Shown piece after piece: positions 10,283 through 22,502 of a stretch of DNA of 64,000 nucleotides. Origin of the DNA: Botryosphaeria dothidea. Its lineage: Eukaryota > Ascomycota > Dothideomycetes > Botryosphaeriales > Botryosphaeriaceae. The stretch covers positions 372,001 to 436,000 of the forward strand of contig WWBZ02000062.1 of assembly GCA_011503125.2 (NCBI GenBank), in the 5' to 3' direction. The number at the start of each line of letters is the position of its first letter. Position 1 is the stretch's first letter. Below the pieces are notes generated by a model. That model was not told the origin of the DNA. It saw only the letters and a program-made list of their open reading frames with translations, and searched no databases. Position numbers and translations under genes: made by a program.

Positions 10283-13200
10283 ATGAGGATCGTCGAGGTC
10301 GTCATAGACGTACGCGTAACCCTCCAGCCTCTTGCTCCATTCGCTGACCTTTCGTACAGGGCTTCAAGTCGTACGCCGTCCGTACCGTCATCTCCGGATG
10401 GTGAGTCCTGCCCCACGCCCTCCAAATCCCTGAGCAAGGCGTGCTGACACCGATCGCAGGGATGAGAGCTTCAATTCCATTACCGGCTTGAACGGTTCCG
10501 GCAAATCGAACATCCTCGACTCAATATGCTTCGTCCTCGGCATCACCAACATGACGACTGTCCGCGCGCAGAATCTGCAGGTACGGCACGGCGCATACAC
10601 AGACAATCATCTGCGGGGGCTGACTGGGAGGTGAATCTAGGACCTCATCTACAAGCGCGGCCAAGCGGGTGTCACCAAGGCCTCCGTTACCATCGTCTTC
10701 GATAACTCGGATAAGAGCAAGTCGCCCATCGGCTTCGAGGAGTATGCCCAGATTTCCGTGACGCGCCAAATCGTCCTCGGCGGCACCAGCAAGTACCTCA
10801 TCAACGGCCATCGTGCGCAGCAGCAGACCGTCCAAAACCTCTTCCAATCCGTTCAGCTCAACATTAACAACCCAAACTTCTTGATTATGCAAGGTCGCAT
10901 TACCAAGGTCCTGAATATGAAGGCCGTCGAAATTTTGGCCATGATTGAGGAAGCTGCTGGTACACGCATGTTCGAGGACAGGAGGGACAAGGCGTTCAAG
11001 ACAATGGCAAAGAAGGACATGAAGCTGCAGGAGATCTCGGAATTGCTGAGGGACGAAATCGATCCTAAGCTGGAGAAGCTGCGGGCAGAAAAGAGAGCTT
11101 TCCTCGACTTCCAACAAACCCAGAACGATGTCGAGCGGTTAACAAGGTTGGTCGTGGCGCACGATTACCTCAAATACAAGGAGAAGCTTAAGAGGTCAGT
11201 CGAGGACTTAGAGAACAAGAAGCAGCGGGAGAAGGATCTCGAAGAGTCCGTCGAGCGGATGAAGAACGAAATTGAACTTCTCAAAGAGGATATCAAAAAA
11301 GTCAAGAGTGCGAGGGAAAAGGAACTACGAAAGGGCGGTAAATTTCAGGGTTTGGAAGAGGAGGTTAAAAAGCACTCGCACGAGATGGTCCGGTTGACGA
11401 CCGTCATTGACCTCAAGAACTCCAGCTTGACCGAGGAAGCCGACAAGCGCAAGAGTCTCGAAAAGACGGTTAAAGAACTCGAATCCCAGCTCAAGGAGAA
11501 GAGTAAAATCTACGAGCAGCTCCAGCAGAAGTACAATACCTCACACGCAGAATTGGCCAAGCAGACCGAGGAGGTGGAGAAGAAGGAGGAACTTATCCAG
11601 ACTCTCCAGACTGGTGTTGCATCCAAGGAAGGACAGGAAAGCGGCTACCAGGGCCAGCTACAGGACGCAAGAAATCGTGCCAGCAATGCAGCCACGGAGC
11701 AGGAACAATCAAAGCTCAAGATTTCTCATCTGGAAAAGCAGATCAAGGAGGCTGAACCCCGCGCAAAGAAGGCCAAACAACAGAACTCGGGTCTTCTCAA
11801 CGAGCTCGAGGGTCTGCGCAAGCAGGCTCAGAAGCTCGAAGGCGATCTCAGCAAACTTGGCTTTGATCCCGGCAAGGAGGAAGACATGTACAAGGAGGAG
11901 TCACAACGGCAACAACGCATCCGCGAATTACGGGAACAGTCGGATGCGCTGAAGCGGAAGGTTGCCAACATTGACTTCAGCTACAGCGACCCTTCACCGA
12001 ACTTCGATAGGTCAAGGGTTAAGGGTCTCGTGGCTCAATTGTTCACTCTGGAGAAGGAACACACTCGGGCTGGCACTGCATTGGAAATTTGCGCTGGTGG
12101 TCGTCTGTACAACGTCGTCGTGGACACTTCTGAGACCGGTACACAGCTTCTGCAGAACGGCAGGCTGAAGAAGCGAGTGACCATTATTCCCTTGAACAAA
12201 ATTTCGGCGTTCCGAGCGTCCGCAGAGGTGAGCCGAATGTGTCGATGCATGAGGTAGCACTTACTAACTCGTCTTAGAAAATTGGCGCCGCGCAAAGGAT
12301 CGCTCCTGGCAAGGTTGACCTGGCTTTGTCACTCATCGGTTATGATGATGAGGTGACTGCCGCTATGGAGTACGTCTTCGGCTCTACTTTGGTCTGCGAG
12401 GATGCCGAAACAGCAAAGCGCGTGACTTTCGATCCCTCAGTGCGGATGAAGAGCGTCACTCTCGAGGGCGATGTCTACGACCCCTCCGGCACACTGTCTG
12501 GTGGTAGCTCTCCTCAGACGAGTGGCGTCCTTGTAACACTACAAAAATTGAACGAACTTACCAAGGAGCTGAGGGTGCAAGAACAAGCTTTGGGTATGCT
12601 CCAGTCGACAATGGCAAGGGAGAAGAAGAAGCTTGATTCAGCCAGGAAAATCAAGCAAGAGCTTGACTTGAAGTCTCACGAGATCAAGCTGGCGGAAGAG
12701 CAGATTAGCAGTAACTCGTCAGCTTCGGTAAGCATAAAATCATTTGAAGTCGGTTGAACGTGGCTAATCTTCTCAGATCATCCAAGCCCTCGAGGAGATG
12801 AAGACCACGATTACCCAATTGAAGCAGAACATCACAGATGCGAAAGCACGACAAGACGAGGCTTCCAAAGAAGTCAGACGTATCGAGCGTGACATGAACG
12901 AGTTCAGCAAGAACAAGGACAGCAAGCTGGCGGAGCTGCAAAAATCCCTCGATCAGTTGAAGAAGGCCTTGACCAAGAACAACGCCTCCATCAAGCCTTT
13001 GCAACAAGAAATGAGGGATGCCATGCTTGAGTCTGAGCAATGCGGTAGCGATTTGGCCGCCGCCCAGGAGCAGCTTCAGGATTCGGAGACGACTTTAGCC
13101 GCGCAGCAAGAAGAGATCAACTCTTTGGTGCGTGAGCAAGCCACCGCGAAGGATGCACATGACATGGCCGCTGCCCACCTCGAGGACGAGCAGGCGAAGC

Positions 13201-14090
13201 TTACGGGTTTCGATGACGAGCTGCGCGCTTTGGATGATGCAGTGAGCACCAAGTCCAAGCTTATCACCGAGGAGGGTCTGGAACTGCAGAAGCTGGGCCA
13301 CCAGATCGAGAAGTTCGACAAGGAACTGCAAGGCGCTCAGCAAGCGGTGTCGGCGCTGGAGCAAGAACACGACTGGATCGTCGACGAGCAGGAGCACTTT
13401 GGGCGGCCGGGCACGCCGTACGACTTCTCGGGGCAGAACATGTCGGAGTGCAAGGCGACGCTGAAGAACCTGACGGAGCGGTTCCAGGGCATGAAGAAGA
13501 AGATCAACCCCAAGGTCATGAACATGATCGACAGCGTCGAGAAGAAGGAGGTGTCGCTCAAGAACATGATGCGCACCGTCATCCGCGACAAGCGCAAGAT
13601 CGAGGAGACGATCCAGAGCCTGGACGCGTACAAGCGCGACGCGCTGCAGAAGACGTGGGAGAAGGTCAACGCCGATTTCGGCAACATCTTCAACGAGCTG
13701 CTGCCCGGCTCCTTCGCCAAGCTGGACCCGCCCGAGGGCAAGACGATCGCGGATGGTCTTGAAGTCAAGGTGTCGCTCGGCAAGGTGTGGAAGCAGAGCT
13801 TGACGGAGCTGTCGGGTGGCCAGCGCTCGCTCGTCGCGCTGTCGCTCATCATGGCGCTCTTGCAGTTCAAACCCGCGCCCATGTACATTCTGGACGAGGT
13901 CGACGCCGCGCTCGATCTCAGTCACACGCAGAATATCGGACGTCTCATTAAGACGAGGTTCAAGGGCAGCCAGTTCATTGTTGTGAGTTTGAAGGACGGC
14001 ATGTTCCAGAATGCGAATCGCATCTTCAGGACAAGGTTTAGTGATGGTACGAGTGTGGTGCAGGCGTTGACGCCTGCGGATCTGAAGTAA
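10283..14090 (+). CDS. SMC2: Condensin core subunit SMC2
   Basis: ATPase core of condensin that, with SMC4, compacts chromosomes for mitosis. Six exons: 10283-10309, 10360-10400, 10460-10580, 10641-12227, 12278-12727 and 12777-14090, total 1179 residues, the usual SMC2 length. Walker [10 protein letters not shown] is at about residue 33 and the Q-loop context LIYKRGQAG follows. Two long charged coiled coils (about 170-500 and 680-1020) flank the hinge (about 520-680, with [19 protein letters not shown]). The ABC signature [12 protein letters not shown] is near 1087 and Walker [13 protein letters not shown] near 1110. The N-terminus [20 protein letters not shown] is diagnostic of SMC2 rather than SMC4. 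Exons 1 and 2 are only 27 and 41 nt. Motifs upstream suggest cell-cycle control. Confidence 0.98.
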
Positions 14091-15412
14091 AAGCGGTTGA
14101 TAATGTTTAGGCGAGAATGGAAGCGGCTGGTGGCATTTGTGCGGGGTTCATTGGAGTTCTTTGGGAATGGCCCGAGGGTATACTGTTGCCTTTTGGCAGG
14201 GTGGCGGATCATGGATTGCAAGGGCGCTCGCGGTGGGAATTATGGGTGTCTTCCGTCGGATGATGTGGGTACCAGGCGTTTGCTGCGTGTCGAGTGACGA
14301 ATGACAAAATCATCACGGCCTATATCCTATGTGTGGCTCTTGTCCCTTCGTCGAAGAAGTCAACAGATGTGTTCCGATTGCCTAGATGCACTGCCGGTAT
14401 GCCGCCATGCCCATCTCCACCCCAATTCCGCATCCTGGGCTTCCACTTCGGCGCCCTGGGGAACCGGGTCGCCGTCCGCTTCATCGCCGTGCCCGACGAC
14501 TACTCTTTCTCGATAAAAGCGTGCTTCTCTGGTTTCTGATGGAAAATGAGCTCAATCACCTCCGTTATCTGTTATTGGATAGCATATTAGCTTAGTCATT
14601 CATTCTGAGACGTCTTGGGAGCAACACCACGAGCGCCTCAGCAACCAAGCAATTAAGTCATTCATTCATCGATTCCGACCGATCAAGCGCGAATTTCATC
14701 AGTTTCCTATCTCGCCGCTCGACTGCCCTTCGTACATACAAGAGTCCCCCCGCATTTCAACTGGAAATGCGCTCGCTGAGCGGAGAACTTGGTCAGCGGC
14801 AGAATGTTGATGTTCCTCCGACCGCTCGTGCAAGGATTAGGTAGCGCCTGTTAAGAGAAGAGAGAATCGGAAAGAAGGCTGCTTGTAATAAAGCATAGGT
14901 CTTAGGGCGCCGAATCCACCCTTTAACGGTCGAACGTGCAGCAGAAACGATTGAATTTTTTCGTGGTTGTTTCTGACGTTAGTGAGTTCTTCAAACTCTC
15001 ACCGACCGAGATCCCACTGAAAGCTCAATGGGAGTCTTGTAATAGCCGTTCTGGTTAAAATCAACGGTCGGAGAGACTATGACTGTTGAGAAAGCATGGC
15101 TATCAGAAGATTTGAGATTTCAATTTCTGAGAATACTATGGTGACAGCCGGCCTGAGGTACATATCGATCACCGCACTCAAAGCTTGGAGCTGTCCTCGA
15201 AAATCAGCGAGCATCATCGTATCGCATTTTGTCGTCATCGAAATCGTTGCCCTTGCCAGTAAGTACATGTACGTCACTCATCACGTGTGCCACATTCTTA
15301 TCGAGCGCCAGGTAAATGCTGTCGTAAATCGTTCGATGTGCATCTACACTCCTACCCCAGAATCCCTCAAGTAAGAAACCCCTTATTACGAAACCAGCAG
15401 TATCGACTCGGC
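14091..15412. other. Intergenic, convergent 3' ends
   Basis: 1.3 kb between SMC2 (plus) and the hypothetical protein gene (minus). Only short open frames without domain, good start or splice logic. I see no RNA gene or repeat. Confidence 0.45.
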
Positions 15413-16436
15413 TCAAGCGTAGTGCATGGGTTGACCACTGTAAGACTGTTTTCCTCCCGTTCCTTGTGACTCATTCCCTTCAAGATGCCGAAGGACATGG
15501 CTGATCCATTTGTGCCACCAATCCCAGACCCCAGCGAAGATGCCCTGGAACCAGGCAAAAAGGTTCTTCCAAGGGACGAAATACACGATGGCTGCAGCAC
15601 CCATGCCGAGTAGGATAGGTGGAGCAGTAGCGCTGGCCGCAGCTAGCAAATGGGTTTGCCCGGCACCAGCTGCAAATGACATCTTGCCGAAGTTGAATGC
15701 GACATAGATGCCTTTGGCGCCGAAATCCATGCCAGCAGCAAAACTACTTGTACCAGCTACTAAGCCCATGATGGAGGCAACAGGGCCTTTCCATCTGTCC
15801 CACCATGATCCCTGCATAGGCATACATTGCATTTTCTCGGTTTTGTTCAGTCCAAGTCTCCGCTGGAATGTTCCACACGGACCCAGTACCAAAACTGCCG
15901 ACGCGAATGCGGACTTTGTAGTCAATCCACAACTCCTGCTTGTGCTCCGTGTTCTGCCACTCATCGATGCGGGTGCAGCCGAACGTGGAGGCTCCGTCGA
16001 CAATGAGTTCATCTCTTCCCTCTCGGAGGATCTTCAGCTTATCAACCTTCGCGTTGATATCAAACGAGATCTCCGAGACGAGCCCACTGGCGAGTATAAG
16101 GCACTCTTTCCGGAACTTCTGATACTCTGCAACGATGTCTACGGTGTCTTGCAGTCGGTCCGCGCTTGTGACAAAGACGGAAGAACGTCCTGGGAGACGG
16201 CGAGCGGCATGGCTCTCACATGTAGCAAGGATACGCACTCCAGAATTTCCACCACGTGGACTTGAGCCTCCTCTGCAAGCGATACACGCTGTTGGGTTGC
16301 ACAATACCTATGATCGTCTTCGCTCCATTTTTCGTTGTTTCTCGATGATCCTATACATTCTGTTTATCTCTCGGTTCCTCGAGGTTCTGGATGCGGTAAA
16401 GGCTGTCGTCGCATCGTCGGACCAGTGAGAAGCCAT
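15413..16436 (-). CDS. Hypothetical protein with a C-terminal hydrophobic segment
   Basis: I do not recognise this family. I infer four exons on the minus strand: 16436-16357, 16307-16220, 16118-15879 and 15811-15413, with introns of 49, 101 and 67 bp. Phases agree and the product is 268 residues. The N-terminus reads MASHWSDDATTAFTASRTS. The middle is helical and charged, for example EFDINAK-like and VDKLKILREGRDELIVDGA. Exon 4 holds SWWDRWKGPVASIMGL, a Gly/Ala-rich stretch, and a likely membrane helix around ILLGMGAAAIVYFVPW, followed by a Trp-rich segment near VWDWWHKWISH. Exons 3 and 4 are well supported by coding character. The donor of intron 2 (16219) is the weakest choice. The function is unknown; a small membrane-associated protein is all that can be said. 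Confidence 0.5.
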
Positions 16437-17077
16437 CCCAACTGCCAGTGTTTTGCGTTTGGTGTCAGAGTAATGGGACGAATCAGGGTTCTGAGTAATA
16501 ACTTCGTGGCTTCTGAATTGATCGAAGAAAAGAATGAGTAGATGGATGTAGCAGGAGAGTTCAACAGTTCAGACGACAAAAGTTTAGGTGCTCAATGGAC
16601 TTGAGCAGACCTCTTCCACAGCGGCGGACCTGGCGAGCCTTAAATCAGCGTTCAGACCTCCCGGTGCACTGTAGATACTCACCTTCTGAGAGCCAGTGCA
16701 AACATTGATTGAAAGAGCTGATCGATCAAGTGGGAATGCACTCCGATGCGGGGTTGCGCCGTCCAAGTGCGGCCGGCCTATCAGAGCACATATTGGCCCG
16801 CCCTTGCCAGGGAAGGTGCATTTCTCGCTAACCAAAAACACAAGTCAACTTTACTCTCCTGCATAAATCGGGATGTCGGGATGATTAGTGATTATATCAC
16901 GTGCTCCAGAGTTCCGCGCGGCACGACCTCGCGGGCTTGGTCCCAATCAACCACGCCACGTCATCCTTGGACTCATCTTTATGCTGCTGACGAGGCACAG
17001 GTCGCTGGCGCTTGCGTTGAGACCCTTCGATGCCTGAATCTGGCCCTCCAGCCCACATCCTCTTACTCCGCGACACG
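16437..17077. promoter_or_regulatory. Divergent promoter region, hypothetical protein / Clr5 gene
   Basis: 641 bp between divergent genes. A CACGTG E-box lies near 16899-16904. A plus-strand frame spanning 16746-17204 has no coding character and overlaps the start of the Clr5 gene. Confidence 0.4.
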
Positions 17078-19029
17078 ATGTGGATTGAACCCTTCGCAGC
17101 AATTCACGTCTCTGACTTCGAAGTATATGAGTCCACGAACATGTAAACGTAAAGTGATTGGAGTGTACGACATGGAAATGAGGGACCCCTACTGGCTGGA
17201 CTAGTTGACACACCAAATTAGGCCCTGGATTACAACCAGTCTCTAATTCTCCAAGAGCCTGAGGCGGAGTCAAGCAACCTCACCGGCCAATCAGAATTTG
17301 TACACTGGACACCAGAGCCTCCAAACCCGAGTCGGAACTCGAGAGCTCAAAGAATCCAAGACTGTTTGTGGGAGGAAAAGAGACCCATCATTGGAAATCT
17401 CTACTTTGAAGAAGGGCGACCATTACTAGTTGTGCAGGACGTCATGTCTCGTTTAAGCTCCTTCTGCGCCACGTCAGTCCCCTATTTCCAATGTGACCTT
17501 CAAGCCGCTAATTCAAAACAGGGGTGACCGGTTCAAGCGCAGATTCACGTCCTGGGATGTGAGAAAGAATGAGAAAAAAGGAGACAGGAACAACACGTTG
17601 AGCAACACCTCCAGGAGGGCGGGCTGTCACCGCAGACGAGTTTATAAGCGTCCGACCAATCCAAAACGATCTTTACCTTCTCAATACGCAATTCACGCCG
17701 TTGCATATCCCTTGGTTGCCATCTCACAGCCGCATATATACCAGGTCTCCGCTGCTGTGATTGATTCCGCACGGCGTTTCATCCACGGTCTTTTTCATCG
17801 GACACATCATACTTGGACATGGGGCGAGTTTCAAATGATACCACCCGGCGGGAGCCAGGACACTTCTGAGCTTTGGACAAAAATTCTCGACAAGACTCAG
17901 ACCATCTCCATGCTCCTACAAACGAAGGGCGGGCACCAGAAGCAGTGGGAAAGCAGATCCAAACACCCCTCCCCGGAAAAGCATCGGTCGTTCCATCAAA
18001 CCTTTCGAGTTCTCCACCAGATCTACGCGGAGCTCTTTGTCGTTGCTCGGTACCCTACGCCGAGTGCTATACAGGGCTTTTGGGAGGTCTGTCAATCAGT
18101 TCTGGGGACTGTGTCCCAGAATGAAGACCACAATAGAAATTAACCATACTAAGACTACAATTCAGGGTGCTCATACTTTCTCAGTGTTTCTAAGTCATCT
18201 GAAGAAAATGATTTCTGATATGCATGGGCTACATCATCCTTTCACTCAGATACTGAGCTCGCTTCTCGAGATCGAGAAAGAACCTGACAGACTCCGCGAC
18301 AACATTCGCCTCGGACACGAGATCACGATCCGGACATTCGAGGAGATCTTTTCCAGGAACCATCACAGTGTTCTTCAAATGTGGTCTCGATATCTCAAGA
18401 ACTACGACAACAAGCGACCGCACGCGAGTCCTTTCTTCACAACCCTCGACCGGGCCATCGAAAATAGCCGTAGCTCGACCTCTTTGCCGGACGGCATCAG
18501 ACTCTCTCTACTGTACGAGCACACGTTCGCCTCACATTACCACAGCGACGACCAGGAGTTGCGAGTCCAGCTGGCCGGAGAACTGATGCGACGGGCGTCC
18601 GCGATGCGCCCCGCAACCGCCCAACCGCAGTACGACCTCGTTTCCAGATCCATCTACCTCGCAGCATCGATTCTGGACGCGCACTACAACTTCATCAGGG
18701 ACACGGCCCGTTTGCCGAACGTCGTCGATGCGATCGGGTGGCTGCAGCAAGGAGACACAGAATGCCGCGTGCGGGCTGCTGGTCTGTCGAAGAAGCTAGC
18801 GGGCACTTATAAAAAGTGCGGATTATTGGCGGAGTGCTCGGCAGAATACAAGAGAGCTGCGAGGATCGGGTCATCGATCCCAGGTATAGGTCCTTGGTTT
18901 TTACGACACCGGCTGAGGGGACTAGCGAAAGCATCGAGCGAACGGCTTCACTCCTTGGAAAAGGTCATCAGCCTTTTGAATGGAGAGATTCTGGTTCTAA
19001 TTCTGATGGGCAATGCCGACGCAAGGTAA
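17078..19029 (+). CDS. Clr5-domain protein with C-terminal helical repeat region
   Basis: Fungal protein with an N-terminal Clr5 domain, a roughly 55-residue basic module named for S. pombe Clr5, a silencing factor, and common in filamentous ascomycetes. I infer four exons: 17078-17122 (weak), 17222-17472, 17522-18110 and 18166-19029, 582 residues. The Clr5 domain is split by a 49-bp intron with a GCTAAT branch point: LWEEKRPIIGNLYFEEGRPL before it and DRFKRRFTSWDVRKNEKK after it. A 55-bp intron with TACTAAG joins to the C-terminal half, whose HHPFTQILSSLLEIEKEPD and leucine-rich helices resemble the TPR-like C-terminus of other Clr5 proteins. No in-frame ATG precedes the Clr5 domain within exon 2, so the start must be in an upstream exon; ATG 17078 is my best guess. 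A role in chromatin or DNA binding is inferred from the domain only. Confidence 0.72.
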
Positions 19030-19885
19030 ATAGCCGGCTGGAGCGGGAGGGAGGTTTAGGCATAGCGGGGCAAGCTGGACTTTCGTGTACTGTTCTATCA
19101 CACCAGGGCGGCTAAATTTACTTTCTTGGTGATTATTGGCTCTGGGTTCCACCTCTTGATCATTGCCACTGTTGAAAACCGTCATGACAGACGTGGTCCC
19201 TTGGAGAGCAGGTTTGAGCTGGACGCACTCGCGGTTCGCTGGACGATATCTCTCACGGTATTCGAGGGAGAGGTAGTAATCTTTGCTCTTATGGGATGGC
19301 ATTGACCCAGGGCAATAGACGATCCCGCTGAGCTGCCGGTGACTGGTCAGTGAGTTCTGAAACAAGGGTTCTGTGAGACTTACGTCATGCGGTAATTCTG
19401 CCCCGGGTATCCCTAGCTGAAGAGCAGCTTTCTGGTGGAGTTTTATGCAGGGAGCTGCTCAAATTGCTGCAGAAGTCCGAGCTGTCGCGTTCGGTTACCT
19501 GGCGCTGTAGGTCGTTGGCGGCCGTTCGTGCCCGTGTGGTCAAGTCTGAGACACAGCTCTGCGAGAGGACATCAGAACATGTGAAGATGTCCGTGACGTC
19601 GAAGCTGTCAGGGACGGTGAGCCTGGCGGCAATGCTTTCGAAGAAAAGGGCGCAACCGGTGACGTTGGCAAGCTGCAGCGAGGGCGGAGTGCCGAGGCAG
19701 CAGGTTCGGTCGAGGATCAGCTGCGTCCTGTTTTCTGAATTACATTCCTCATGCAGACCGAGTGTCCAGGCAAGGGGCTGTGGGTTTATGCTGGTGGTGA
19801 AGTTGGCGATGCCAATAGCCTTCAGGGTTGAGTTCCCAATCTCACACCAACGAGTCCTGCGGGCCTGACGGGCATCTGAAGACAT
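19026..19885 (-). pseudogene. Broken gene for a fungal cysteine-containing hypothetical protein
   Basis: The minus-strand frame from 19885 has strong coding character (GTPPSLQLANVTGCALFFES, TCSDVLSQSCVSDLTTRAR) and resembles, from memory, a widespread uncharacterised ascomycete protein family. It ends at a TGA at 19387-19385, directly before a good GTAAGT donor. Beyond the candidate 43-bp intron the protein seems to continue, but in another frame (KSKDYYLSLEYRERY, then LQGTTSVMTVFNSG). One stop and one frameshift are therefore needed to connect the parts, and no signal peptide or good upstream start is seen. The TGA lies where an Arg CGA would fit. An alternative is a real multi-exon gene with splice sites I have missed. 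Together with the next pseudogene it marks a decayed region. Confidence 0.5.
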
Positions 19886-20059
19886 CGCAGCCTAAAATTT
19901 CTCCTGAAGGGACCTTCAAAAACAGAAACTAAATCAAGATGATCTTGTTGGAAGATGTCGAAGAGTACTTCATCCTGCTGAAGCTACACTTTGAGGGGGG
20001 AAATGGTACTTGGTGATGGGGTAAATACAGGATGAACAGTGTGGTGCATAAAGTCTAGA

Positions 20060-21085
20060 TAACTACTATCAGGATCGGAGTCGGCACCAGCATCAACTCC
20101 ACTGATGAGACAGGAGTTTGGATATTCGACTTCATGGGCCGAGACATCGGGTTTAAAGCAGGCAGTTTCACAACTATCGGAGATAGAGGCATAAAAGACA
20201 TCAAGGTCACGGCCAGCAAAGAGCTGGGGGCCTGACAGGCGCATTACATCTCCATATCTAAAGGTAGTAACAACGCACTTTGTATTGCTTACATTGCCGT
20301 AATCTGGCCTGACGGTCAGAACAAGGCATGGCACGGAGACGTCGGGGACCAATGCGGCGGCTCGTGGTACAGTTCCCAAACCATCATCAACGACGACAAC
20401 TACCAGCCAAAATGTACCTGGTTTGATGGAGACGTATCCAATGACACCAGAATTGAAGGAATCGGCATCCATATCACCGACTTTACTGCTACAAAAGAGC
20501 GCGCTCAATCTTATGCGGAGAACTTTTCAGCTCCGTCCTACATTAGCGGCACCAGTAGCTTATCAAAGTGATCCGAAAGAACTCATTACACCCTTTGGGT
20601 CTATAAATGAGCTTTCAGGAACTGAAACTTCCTCCATTCCATGAATCAAGAGGAGGCATGAAGAACCTGATGATACTAGGCTTTGGCGCCGCGATGTGGT
20701 CATCCCGAAGATTGGTACACCAAAAACTAGATATCTCGCTGTTCCTAGAATTGTGAGTGGCGGAGACCGAATAATCTCTTCAAGTGAATCAAGCGATGAT
20801 GGTTCCCCTCCTCTTATTGGATCAGATAATACCACAACTTCCAGCAACGGCGACTGATACAGTGCATATCGGTGGAGTAGCACTAGCGGTACAGTCAAGT
20901 CCAGGGATAGCAACAGCAATAGCAGAAGAATACCAACCACAGAGGAGACTGAGCAGTCAGACCGGGACTCAAACGAGGAGACAACCAGCCTCAATGAAGA
21001 TATACTACTACAACTCCATGAGAGAATATATTGGAAATATCGTCTCAGAATGCTCCGCATTGGGTTTAGCGTCAAATAGTCTATA
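20060..21085 (+). pseudogene. Decayed gene with several in-frame stops (WPDG/GDQCGGSWY family)
   Basis: The plus strand reads like a protein from about 20060: DETGVWIFDFMGRDIGFKAG, then CIAYIAVIWPDGQNKAWHGD, GDQCGGSWYSSQTI and CTWFDGDVSND. This pattern recalls a fungal secreted-protein family, but I cannot name it. The frame is interrupted by TGA at 20233-20235, shifts by one base around 20530-20565, and meets TGA again at 20642-20644 and 20855-20857, while the protein-like text continues (RRDVVIPKIGTPKTRYLAV; LQLHERIYWKYRLRMLRIGF). Short introns could not be found to remove the stops. All three TGAs fit mutated CGA (Arg) codons. There is no credible start. A minus-strand frame of 174 codons over 20508-19984 is its antisense shadow. 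Confidence 0.62.
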
Positions 21086-21423
21086 TAGCAGGCACCCTCT
21101 CATACCCCTCTCGGGAGACATGCCATCAATCCAGACAATCATCAAATCAACTCAATTTCCAACGGAATAAGCCAACGTTTCATGGAAGGACGATTCGGTC
21201 GAAATGACGACCCAAGGCAGAAGTATGAAAGCAGCTACCACACAAAACCCCCCGGACGCAAGAGTGTTGCATTGAAATGACAAAGCCGTCAGGAGGAATG
21301 AATCGACTGGCCATGGAGGTCTTCATTAAGACTCTGTCTGGCCTCTGAAATTGCGTCCGGTGTTACCTGCCGGCTGCAGCACCCCCTATATAGCTTCTCC
21401 GTGCTACATGTCCCACATGATTG
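21086..21423. other. Non-coding stretch between pseudogene and inverted repeat
   Basis: AT-richer sequence with no gene I can support. The minus-strand frame that starts inside the left repeat arm (21483) runs through here to 21289 as a 64-codon ORF with no recognisable domain. Confidence 0.4.
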
Positions 21424-21569
21424 TGTTGGATTGTTGATGAACAACGATGATCCATTGATGATTGGCATGAGGAGGAAGGGCATAGGTGGCCCACCCTCCT
21501 TATATACGTAAGTGAGTGACTAAGCTATCTGGTGTTGCAAAAGCAATATGCAAAACACGTGATTTCCAA
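21424..21569 (+). repeat. Left arm of a 146-bp inverted repeat pair
   Basis: This 146-bp segment is repeated in inverted orientation at 22986-23131 with one mismatch that I can see (GAGGAGG versus GAGTAGG in the same sense). Reading outward (minus strand) the arm contains an E-box CACGTG, a TATATAAGG TATA box and an ORF beginning MPFLLMPIINGSSLFINNPT at 21483. Homology stops sharply at both ends. It could be a terminal inverted repeat or one half of an inverted duplication. Confidence 0.9.
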
Positions 21570-22502
21570 CAGATTGTCATGGGTGTGCCGACACAGCCGT
21601 AGAAGAATGAGCCTTATCGGTGCATCTCGCGCAGAGAGGGATCGCTCCACACCAACCGCACCATCAGTTGTGTCTATAAAGCACACTCATCTGCTCTTTT
21701 GATATTCGACTAGAGAAGAGCTCGGAACTCTCTGAAGGCGAGGGCAGGCGCTGCTTCTGTACTCAGCTTGAGGGCTCACTGGCATAATCACCCCTCGAGG
21801 AGGTGTTTTACGAGTATCTCCGAAGACTCAAGTGTTCATCATCGGTATATCGAACAGATAATGGATTGCTGATGGGAGAAAAGTATTGCTCGGATGGGAA
21901 AAAGACAACAGTAAGCGTAGGGCCCTCCACAGTTAACCAACTTCATGCCTTCTCTCGTCCCACAAACTTTTTATCGTTTCCCGTACTGCTGACCAATTTC
22001 AGCACTTCCCGTAGTAAGGAAAACATGCGTTTATTACCATACGCATCATGATTGGTCGGTACTGAGGTGTCCGGCAGCCTTGCGGTGACAAGGCTGCAGC
22101 TCAGCAGTCGAGAAAACATGAAAGGGAAGTGCTTGTTTCCAGTTTCGGCGAGTTTTTCTTTTTAGATCTACTGCACCATCGATCTACTTTTATGCCACGT
22201 TTTTTTTTTTTAAATAGCTTAACGGCTCTACCCAAGCAATTCATGATTCATAATTATACCGTCGAATGGCTAGAAAGTTTTTTTATATGTCTATCTGTCT
22301 CATTTCGATCTCTCTTCTCGTCCTGAATTCCTGTGAACTGACTTACCTAGGCGGGATACTGCCAGCCCTTTGCCTCATCCACAACTCAATATCGACGTCC
22401 TGCCGTCAAGCACTAGGTGTATGGCTTCCATATTCGTAGACCTTTGAGGCTCATGGTTAAGATCCTTATATAAAGGCCCGATTGGAAGGAAACTCAGCCA
22501 TC

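Noticed and set aside
13095..13925. 276-codon minus-strand frame inside SMC2
   Set aside because: Produced by third-position GC of the SMC2 C-terminal exon; protein reads as Arg/Leu-rich noise.
19984..20508. 174-codon minus-strand frame
   Set aside because: Looks open, but the opposite strand carries the real protein pattern (WPDG...GDQCGGSWY) of a decayed gene.
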